DNA from: Janthinobacterium sp. LM6 | GTDB taxonomy: Bacteria; Pseudomonadota; Gammaproteobacteria; Burkholderiales; Burkholderiaceae_D | Direction: 5' to 3' | NCBI RefSeq assembly: GCF_002002885.1 | Contig: NZ_CP019510.1 | Location: forward strand, 4,464,001-4,528,000 | Length of the DNA stretch: 64,000 bases | In this document: one piece after another, positions 55,312 to 63,200 of the stretch | Layout: the number at the start of each line of letters is the position of its first letter | Position numbering within the stretch: the stretch's first letter is position 1 | Made by a program: the position numbers and the translations under genes | Notes under the pieces: model-generated | What the model was told of the DNA's origin: nothing | The model's database searches: none | Seen by the model: the letters and a program-made list of their open reading frames with translations, nothing else

Positions 55312-56381
55312 TAAACTTCGCTCCGCTGACTAGCGTGATCGGATATGGCCACCTGTTGGGTAAAACGCTTGTTTTCAGCACTTTTCCTCCCACTTATCTG
55401 CCCAATAGACGATGTGTTACGGGAAGGAGGCCAAGCTACGGAATCCGGCTTCAAAGCCAGTTGGTCCAGGCATTCGCGCGTCTTCCAATAGCTTTCCAAT
55501 AACAGGCCACGCAAGAGCCATCGATCAGTACCATCGTAAGAGGGCTGATAGGCACTACGTGCATGCATCACGCGGCGATTGTCAAAGATTAGCAAGTCGC
55601 CCGGTTCCAAGGTAATACTCTGGTAGGCCCCTTGAATACAATCGTGCACATGCTCGAGTGCAGCCTGCGCCTCCGGCGTGGCGCCAGTCATGTAGGCGGG
55701 ATCATAGATAATTTCAGGATCCTCACCGTCGCTGAGTACTGCGCAACGGTATTGCCCTTCGGCGCTGGAGCCTAGCTGAAAAGTCGGATCAACCTGTATC
55801 AGGAAGTTTTTCTTCATGAGTTCAGCACGGAAATTCGCCTCCAAGTCGAGGTCCTGTGCCTTGCAGATATATGTTTGCACCGTAGCATCGCCGCGCAGAC
55901 AAAACAGCGCGGCAAGGTCTGCTTTAGCAGGATGAAAGCCGTCCTCCACATGCCATTCCAGAAAATCACGATTGCTGCCCAACTGCTCATTTCGATCTCT
56001 ATAAATAGGGAACACATCATCAATGTAATCGAAGTCTTTCTTCCCCAAAAAATTGTAAATATGCCCCAATTGAGAGAGCGCAATGCACATAATCTTACGC
56101 GCAGCTAATGTCGTTTCATCCCAGGTATTGCCGCGCAGAGCCGGCGTTGGCGGGATATGCTGCTGCGCCAACAAACCTTTGATCAATAACACAGAACCAC
56201 TGCGGCCCATCCTGAAATCGAACAACGCCTTACTCAGGCGCGTTGGCAGCATCCCGTTCATGCGGGAGCACTGATAGAAGAATTGATAAAAATCATCCTC
56301 GCCATATTCGCTTCCAACAAGCGACATGGCGGATAGAACTGCGGCACGGTCATGCTCGTCCAAAATAACTAATTCACTCAT
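55311..56381 (-). CDS. Fe(II)/2-oxoglutarate amino acid hydroxylase (VioC/AsnO-like)
   Basis: A 356-residue clavaminate-synthase-like oxygenase. The iron ligands are likely His and Glu in LEWHVEDGFHPAKADL (HxE) and the distal His in FDNRRVMHARSAYQP, with the 2-oxoglutarate arginine in DRWLLRGLLLESYW. This motif set is that of VioC, AsnO and related beta-hydroxylases of Arg, Asn and Lys used in NRPS pathways. The last 40 residues are a low-complexity tail. The substrate is probably a free or carrier-bound amino acid of the peptide; a basic residue would fit the predicted A domains. Confidence 0.88.
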   Translation of the reverse strand: MSELVILDEHDRAAVLSAMSLVGSEYGEDDFYQFFYQCSRMNGMLPTRLSKALFDFRMGRSGSVLLIKGLLAQQHIPPTPALRGNTWDETTLAARKIMCIALSQLGHIYNFLGKKDFDYIDDVFPIYRDRNEQLGSNRDFLEWHVEDGFHPAKADLAALFCLRGDATVQTYICKAQDLDLEANFRAELMKKNFLIQVDPTFQLGSSAEGQYRCAVLSDGEDPEIIYDPAYMTGATPEAQAALEHVHDCIQGAYQSITLEPGDLLIFDNRRVMHARSAYQPSYDGTDRWLLRGLLLESYWKTRECLDQLALKPDSVAWPPSRNTSSIGQISGRKSAENKRFTQQVAISDHASQRSEV

Positions 56382-56440
56382 ACTTATTCCTTTTCCACAA
56401 CGTTCTTATAAATACAAAAATCGCTTTATACATACGTGTT

Positions 56441-56572
56441 TTACAGAAACTCAGCGAAAGACTTATTCAGCGCTGCTATCGTCTGTTGCACTTTTTTGGT
56501 AAAGCAATGTCCGTCCGTAGTCTCTCGCCAAGGTAACGCGCGCGACCAACCCTCACGATCCAGTATGGATGG
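56441..56572 (-). pseudogene. Probable remnant of a type II thioesterase 3' end
   Basis: On the minus strand a 43-codon open stretch reads LDREGWSRALPWRETTDGH, then CFTKKVQQTIAALNKSFAEF before a stop. It aligns by eye with the end of the intact thioesterase at 33223-33981 (QDRSAWSREF, GGHFFIEESPRHVFDALNKS, LSAF). In-frame stops lie just upstream (TAG, TGA), and no earlier thioesterase sequence is found. This explains most of the otherwise empty gap 56382-56683. The match is short, so the call is tentative. Confidence 0.55.
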
Positions 56573-56683
56573 CTATTCCTGTGGGAACTTTATGGCTTCA
56601 TACTTTCTTCAATCTATCTCCATGCCTCTGATCGTCTCAGCTGCCTTTGAGGTAGGCAGCGAGATGTCACTGTCCCCGTTCCC

Positions 56684-57196
56684 TTACCCATTAATCAGGT
56701 ACAACAGAAACTGAGGCAAAGAAGGATCAGCATGGGATCGCACAGCTCTGAAAGGCAGGCGCGCAAAAGCGCTCTTCCAGAATTCGGCCGCCTCAAAATC
56801 ATCACGATAGACGGCAACTAGCCAGGGTTTGTCTTGCCCGATCAGTAATTGCCTGGCCACGTCGAGCGCCAATCCACGGCGTCGATGCTTCTTCACAATA
56901 AAGAGGTCCGCGAATTCTTCAACGATCGTTCCGTCAGCCAGCTCCACCGGTTCCGTGACCACAAAACCCGCCAGTGCCCCGTTTACCTTGATCCAGTAGG
57001 CAGCTTTATCTGCATCGAGCACATATGCGCTAATGTTATCCGGACAAATTCCAAAACGGCCGTCTTCCTCCAACTCCTCACCGTCGCGCACCGAGCTGTC
57101 ATAGACATACAACTGGAAGACACTAAACAACGCGTGCTCCTCGCCACTTTGCAGACGCTGAAGAGTTGCCAGGTGCGGTGCAGATTCCACGTTCAT
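56684..57196 (-). CDS. GNAT-family N-acetyltransferase
   Basis: A 170-residue acetyltransferase. The GNAT core is seen in AAYWIKVNGALAGFVVTEPV, EEFADLFIVKKHRRRGLALD (acetyl-CoA loop RRRGLA) and ARQLLIGQDKPWLVAVYRDD, ending with FWKSAFARLPF. The ATG at 57196 overlaps the stop of the preceding oxygenase by ATGA and is preceded by GGAGGG, so a longer in-frame start is not used. It may acylate a side chain of the peptide or self-protect the host. The substrate is unknown. Confidence 0.85.
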   Translation of the reverse strand: MNVESAPHLATLQRLQSGEEHALFSVFQLYVYDSSVRDGEELEEDGRFGICPDNISAYVLDADKAAYWIKVNGALAGFVVTEPVELADGTIVEEFADLFIVKKHRRRGLALDVARQLLIGQDKPWLVAVYRDDFEAAEFWKSAFARLPFRAVRSHADPSLPQFLLYLING

Positions 57197-58065
57197 TTTC
57201 CCTCCCGCATGGTCAGTTGGCGGAGGAACAAGGCAATTTCCTTGCGGCCCTCTGCGCTCCAGACACTTTGTAGACCTTGTCGCAAGATATCGAAAATACC
57301 GCTCCACCAATAGTTGATTGAGATAGCAGTATCGAGCGAGTGCACGGCGTGCCACCATCCGCGCGGGATATAGATCATGTCACCGGGTTCAAGCGTAATG
57401 GCATAGGCCTGCAAACCAACCATCAAGGGGAAGCGCGCATGGTCCGGATATCGCAGGTCGATCATGCTGCAATGGGCCAGCTCCTGCCCCACGTTTGGAT
57501 ACAGTCGCGGGCTGTCGCGCTTGTCGAACAGAGTCAAATGCTTTCTTCCGGATACTTGCACCAGGAAATTATCGAGTTCGTCGAAATGCAATGGACTGAA
57601 ACATCCAGCGCTACCTAGCCACAAGTTCACTTCGTTTATGAACTTGCTCGGATCCAGACAATCCGGTCGCTCAACCTGCTCCTGCAGCGCAGGGAATTTG
57701 TCGGCGATGGAATGCTGCTGAATGTACGCAAAATGCTCGCCATGAGTGCTTGCGGCCAGAATGGCGTCAACGGCCTCCGAAAATGGAACCTTTTCGCGCT
57801 CATGCACAAGTCCAGTTGTGGCATTAGCGTTATAGTCAAAGACGCCGGCTTTACAGGTGGCTACGATTACATCGGTATCGGAAAGCAATGCGCTCAGCGA
57901 GGACGGCGTCCACATTTTCGTAGCTTTCCAAGCAGATGCAGCGCCGCGAATATGCAATGGCTTGTCGCGAAAACGACAATGAAGCCAAAAATGAAAAGCC
58001 GTCATCCGATCAACGCTGTGTACGGGTACCGTATTGGGTAAATCGACAAGTTGTTTAATTGGCAT
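57193..58065 (-). CDS. JmjC/cupin-8-type Fe(II)/2-oxoglutarate oxygenase
   Basis: A 290-residue cupin-like hydroxylase. Opening FRDKPLHIRGAASAWKATKM is typical of the cupin_8/FIH group. Iron ligands are likely His and Asp in FSPLHFDELDNFLVQVSG and the distal His in PRGWWHAVHSL, preceded by LEPGDMIYIP. It probably hydroxylates an amino acid, either free or on the NRPS. It is coupled to the GNAT gene and lies 37 bases after the ABC exporter. With the VioC-like enzyme this gives two different oxygenases in the cluster. Confidence 0.87.
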   Translation of the reverse strand: MPIKQLVDLPNTVPVHSVDRMTAFHFWLHCRFRDKPLHIRGAASAWKATKMWTPSSLSALLSDTDVIVATCKAGVFDYNANATTGLVHEREKVPFSEAVDAILAASTHGEHFAYIQQHSIADKFPALQEQVERPDCLDPSKFINEVNLWLGSAGCFSPLHFDELDNFLVQVSGRKHLTLFDKRDSPRLYPNVGQELAHCSMIDLRYPDHARFPLMVGLQAYAITLEPGDMIYIPRGWWHAVHSLDTAISINYWWSGIFDILRQGLQSVWSAEGRKEIALFLRQLTMREGK

Positions 58066-58102
58066 AATATTTTCGATTAGTTAAAACAAGAAAATGAAAA
58101 GC

Positions 58103-59731
58103 TCAGTCCACTTCAATGGCTACCCGTTGCGGCAAGCCCGACAACACACCACTATCGAATTTGCAAACCCGGTCAGCATGATGAAAATAACGCTCGTCAT
58201 GGCTAATGACGATCAGCGTCTTACCCTGCGCTCGCATCGCGGGTAACAATACTTCATAGAAATGAGCGCGATAGCCTGGGTCTTGATCTGCGGCCCACTC
58301 GTCAAGCACGCAAACCGAGGCATCGTCAAGCCAACACTGCAGCAGCGCAAGCCGCTTGCGCTGCCCTTGGGATAAGGCAGTGCTAGACCACCGCCCGCCT
58401 TCGGCCTTTACCTTGCCAGCCAAGCTGAGCTCCGCAATTTTCTTGTTAGCGAGCTCATCAGCGACAGGCACCCCCTTGTTGTCCAGCACCGATCCGAATA
58501 GGTAGTAATCGGAATAAATAGTAGAAAATAGGGACCTGTAGCTAGGCGGGGTATTTGATTCGATCAGTTTTCCATCGACACGGATATCGCCCGAGGTGCG
58601 TTGATACAAGCCGTTGATGACCTTGGCAAAAGTAGACTTCCCACTACCATTTCCTCCGACAAGGAATAGCACTTCACCTCGATGCACCGTGAGCGAGATC
58701 GGTCCCATTTCAAAGGAGGTATCTTCGCCATGGCTGGACGTGTAGCACACACTTTCGAACTTGATTTCACGCCAGTCAGCGTGCAATGCAGGCGCTTGCG
58801 CAGGAACAGCCGCATCTGGCAAGGTCAATTGAAGGCGCGATACAACGCGAGCCGATACCATCGCCTTTGACATAGTCGAAATAATATTGACGACAAAGTC
58901 GACCGACCCCGATACAAACGTGATAGTTACAAAGAAGCTCACTGCAAGGCCCTGCACCGCGGGTTGAGAAAACTCAATTGCAGCAAGGGCAATGCCGAGC
59001 GCAAGAAACAACAGCACACTTGTCCAACTCTGGCCCAGATGCCAATAGAGGTCCCATTTGATCTGCGAACGCTTGAGCAAGCCTACCGAAGGCAACAATT
59101 CTTCCTGCATAAAATGCCGCCGCCTTGCCATATTTGTAGCCAGCTCCTTCGCACCATCGAACATGGCATGAAGATGCACGTAATAGTCATCTTTCAGCAC
59201 GCGATAATTTTCATATTGCCTATTTCCACGCTGCAAGATAAACATCGTCAGCGCCCCCCCCAATACCACGGTTACAAGAAAACAAGCGAATGCGTAAGGA
59301 GAAAGCCATGCCAAGTATGAAAAGCAAGCGATGATGGTGACTGAATGCATCATGAATTGCGGCGCATCGCTAAAGCCATTGGCAAGGTTGTCGATATCGT
59401 CGGTGAGCACTCCCAACAAAGCCCCCTTACCCTTTGTTTCAATATCGCGATACTCTGTGGCTAAAATACCTTTTAGTAAATGAGTACGGATATCGGCAAT
59501 CGCACTGGTGGAAACGCGCACCAGGAGGGCGCTGGCAAGCAACGAGACAATAAACAAGCCGCCTACGCCGAGCAGGTAACGAGACAGCCAGGCACTATTG
59601 CTAGCCGAAGTCGAGCTCACCTGTCCATTCAGATAGTCGAGCAGCAACACATTGGTTGCTGCGGATGTAGCGCACAACAAGCCACAGAACACCAAAGTCC
59701 ATCGGTTTTTCAAGAAAATTGCTTTTATCAT
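58103..59731 (-). CDS. Cyclic-peptide export ABC transporter (PvdE/SyrD family)
   Basis: A 542-residue half-transporter with fused membrane and ATPase domains, typical for export of NRPS products into the periplasm. Six membrane segments fill residues 1-300. The ATPase has Walker A VGGNGSGKST, signature LSQGQRKRLALL and Walker B CVLDEWAADQD with the switch histidine in VISHDERYF. All catalytic motifs are intact, unlike the frameshifted copy at 34030-35060. It is the first intact gene after NRPS-B. Periplasmic export fits the periplasmic acylase nearby. Confidence 0.94.
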   Translation of the reverse strand: MIKAIFLKNRWTLVFCGLLCATSAATNVLLLDYLNGQVSSTSASNSAWLSRYLLGVGGLFIVSLLASALLVRVSTSAIADIRTHLLKGILATEYRDIETKGKGALLGVLTDDIDNLANGFSDAPQFMMHSVTIIACFSYLAWLSPYAFACFLVTVVLGGALTMFILQRGNRQYENYRVLKDDYYVHLHAMFDGAKELATNMARRRHFMQEELLPSVGLLKRSQIKWDLYWHLGQSWTSVLLFLALGIALAAIEFSQPAVQGLAVSFFVTITFVSGSVDFVVNIISTMSKAMVSARVVSRLQLTLPDAAVPAQAPALHADWREIKFESVCYTSSHGEDTSFEMGPISLTVHRGEVLFLVGGNGSGKSTFAKVINGLYQRTSGDIRVDGKLIESNTPPSYRSLFSTIYSDYYLFGSVLDNKGVPVADELANKKIAELSLAGKVKAEGGRWSSTALSQGQRKRLALLQCWLDDASVCVLDEWAADQDPGYRAHFYEVLLPAMRAQGKTLIVISHDERYFHHADRVCKFDSGVLSGLPQRVAIEVD

Positions 59732-59768
59732 AAAACTTTCTACTCGTGATAGTGAAGGGAAACAGCAG

Positions 59769-60116
59769 TTAAGTTGTTATATCGGCCACCAGCCCCCCTG
59801 CACGTACGCCATTTGGCCGGTGCCGACAGGCGAGCTGTCGACCAGTACCTCCGTATAGGCAACGCCCGTACAAGCGTTGCGGGCCATACGACGGCGCGGT
59901 GGGCCCCGCAGGACGCGGCAGGGAGCGCTCGCCGGGGACAATATCCTCGGATTGCGCCGCGCTTAATAAATGAATCTGCGCTTCCTTTTGCGTGTCGACA
60001 GCAATCCCCATCACCGGTGTCATTGCGCCAGGCCTGGCCGCCAATCGCCGCTCTTCCGCATACCGACGTCCGCAGAGCCGCTTTAATTCAACAACAATAC
60101 TTAGTGCACACTTCAT
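59769..60116 (-). pseudogene. Remnant of an NRPS N-terminus (TubC docking domain and C-domain start)
   Basis: The frame from ATG 60116 starts MKCALSIVVELKRLCGRRYA and aligns with the NRPS-A start MKNALSIVTELVRLGGRVYV. The likeness goes on (HKE/QKE, LL..A) and reaches the first condensation motif (SYGPQRLYG versus SHGQQRLWL). After that the sequence has no NRPS homology and ends at 59769, where some 5200 residues would be missing. It lies between the NRPS-B stop and the intact exporter, the same place that NRPS-A holds in the other half of the cluster. Confidence 0.78.
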
Positions 60117-60224
60117 TCTGTCTATTCTCTTAATTGGTAGCCGGATGTACATCGACGAGATCCATGCCAGGCCTACTGATATGGATCAAACAGTAATCTC
60201 ACCTGAAATCACCCTCTGCAGGGC

Positions 60225-63200
60225 TTACCACTCGGTGACTGTCATCTCGTCGCCAACAGCATCGGACAACTCGGCATCTGGCGTGTATGTAAGAGCTCGT
60301 TTCAAGTCAATCCATGCACCCATTTCCCAGACCGTGGCATGCATAAATAAATCCTTGATCGCAAGATTGACATCCAGTTGTTCCCGACAACGCGTAACAA
60401 AACGCACGCCCAACAATGAATGTCCGCCTAGCTCAAAGAAATTGGCATAGCGTCCAGGCGGCGCGGCCAGTTGCAGCAGCTCCTGCCATAGAGAGGCCAC
60501 CAACTGCTCGCTTTCGGTATCCGCTGCCTCGTCGCCGGAAGCCAAGTCGAATACGGGATTCGGCAACGACTTCCGGTCCACTTTCCCGCTGGGTAACAGC
60601 GGCAACTGCGTACAAAACATGAGGCAAGCTGGCACCATGTACTCGGGCAACAGCGACTTGAGAGCTTGACGCAAATGTCCTTGACTTCCCTCCAGAATGC
60701 CGGGCCATTCGATATGCGCAACTAACAAGCTGTCCCCAGGACTGCGCTCAAACAGCACCACAACAGCGTTTCGAATCCCCTCTATCGATTGCAACGCCGC
60801 TTCGATCTCCTGCAACTCAACTCGAAAGCCCCGTATCTTGATTTGCTGGTCGGCGCGCCCCAGGAAATCCATCGTGCCATCACTATTAAAACGAGCGAAA
60901 TCTCCCGTTCGGTACACCACCCCGTCGACACCGCTCACATGAATGAAACGTTCTGCGGTCAACTCTTCGCGGTCAAGATAACCACTGGCCAGTCCAGGTC
61001 CGCCGATGTACAGCTCGCCAGGCACATTGAGTGGCTGAACGGCAGCATAGCGATCAAGCACCAGCATCTGGGTATTTGGCAACGGACGACCGATCGGCAC
61101 GACCTTGTCTGATGCCAGCTGTAGCGCCGTCACATCCTGCAGACTGACATCAATGATCGATTCCGTTTGACCATAAGCATTGAAAATTCTTGCTTGGGGA
61201 GCAAGTACCGTTTGAAGGGCGCTCAAGTCGGCTCCATACCAGCTCTCCGACCCCACCAAAATGTGTTGCAGATAGTCCAGCCGCAGGCCTCTGGCAGAGG
61301 TATAGGTGACCAGTTCGCGCAGAACTGCCGGGACAAAATCGCCAAAGGAAGCGCGCGTGCGTTGGAACAGGTCGAATAAGCCGGCGGGGTCAAGCAATAG
61401 TGCATTGGGACAGATCACCAACTCACCGCCAGTGCCCAGCGCTTTGAGCATGTCGCCAAAACAGATATCGACCGACAGACCGGCCATCTGCATTACGCGC
61501 GGCGGCTTCTCGAGCAGGCCAAGCCGGCGCTGCCATCCCAGCAGGCGATGCTGCATCGCGTAATGCCCAACTACCACGCCCTTAGGTTTGCCTGTCGTTC
61601 CTGATGTATAGACGACATAAGCGTCGCCAGCTCGCTCCGCGCCTTCCCATGCATTTGCAAGTAGCAAGGAATCCGCTGTCTCGACGCTGGCCTCCGCAAA
61701 ATCCAGGCAAGGCACGATGCCTACCCAATCACCGGGCAAGCCGTCAACCAGGACGCAGCTTGGACGCGAATCATCGAGATAGAAAGCCAGGCGTTCTGGC
61801 GGTTGACCGACGTCGAGCGGCACGTAAGAGGCACCGGCTTTGAGGATGCCCAGTATCGCCACTGGCACGCGCCACGAGCGTTCGAGATGCAGCCCAACAC
61901 GGTCGCCGTGGCCGACACCGTTGCGACGCAGAGCCGAGGCGATAAGCCTTGCCTGCCTGTCCACATCTTCATAGCTAAGTGAAATTTCACCATCGAGCAC
62001 TGCAATCGCTTGTGGCTGGCTTCGTACAAAGTCTTCAAAACTATGGTGCAAACCACGCATGGGAACGAACGCCTCTTCGCCACTTCCTGCCTGTAAAAGC
62101 ACCGCCCGCTCAGCGGAGGGAATGATATCTAACGACAGTAACGTCGTTTGCGGCCTGAGATCGAGCGCATTGACCAGAGACAACAGGCATGTATCAAACA
62201 GGCACACTACCTGCAGGGGGTCAAACGGCTGAACGATCTGCACGGTCAGCGACATGGTGTCACCGTGATCATCTACATCCGTATTCAGTGGGTAGTTGCT
62301 GAATTCGGCAGAGGACAGGGCGGTGACGCCCTCCAGCCCGGTCGCATTGGTTTCACTGCTGTCCGGCGCAGAATATCGATAGTTAAACAGCGAGGAAAAC
62401 AGCGCCGATTGAGCCGACATACCGCTGCAACGCTGTGCATTGCTTAATGACACCATTTCGCGCTCGATCAATTGCGCGAGTAGCGCGTGGCTAGCCAATA
62501 CGCCATCGCGCACAGACAGTTCAGCGAGTTCAAGCCGGAATGGCAGAGTATTAACCATTAACCCCACGGCACGTGCGCCATCGGCACGCGACCGGCCAAA
62601 CAGGACCGTACCGAAAACCACGTCGCTACGGTCAGCCAGCGTCGCCAAGACCCTGGACCAGGCCAGATGCATCAGGCTTGCTGCACTGACTCCTAGCGCC
62701 TGAGCCTGGGCCTTCAGCCGCGTCACGCGTCCACTATCCAGCTTGACACTGGCAGAGCGCAAGGTATTGCCCGTCGTTTGAATATCACTGAGTCCATATG
62801 GCAGAGTGGCTTCGGTCAACGTACCTAGCAGACTTGAAAAGAAATGCATGTGCTCAGGGCGTTGAGCAGCCTCCAAAGTGGCGCTGATCAAGGCACCATA
62901 TGATGGCGGCGCGGGCAACGCGCTCGCCTGTCCATGCAGAATAGCGCGGACCTCATCGAGTACGATTTCCAGTGTCGTGTGATCGAGTACCAAGTGATGG
63001 CACAACAAGACCAGCAACCACCGTCCGCCGACGGGGTCAAAGCTGGCGGCCGCGTGCATAAGCGGGGCTTGGTTGAGGTTCAGGCGCATATGGCCTGGAT
63101 CGTAGCGTTGCCGTAGTGCGGCTTCCACATCCGGAACATTGCCGGCATGCCACTCCTCCACGCACAGCTTAACTTCGCGCAACACAACTTGGACAGGCTC

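Noticed and set aside
56436..56714. Plus-strand ORF of 92 codons between the GNAT and the hydroxylase
   Set aside because: No family likeness. The opposite strand here reads as a thioesterase remnant, and the flanking genes run the other way.
59769..60152. A small real gene between NRPS-B and the exporter
   Set aside because: Its N-terminal part aligns with the NRPS-A docking domain and first C-domain motif, and then loses all homology, so a pseudogene remnant is the better reading.
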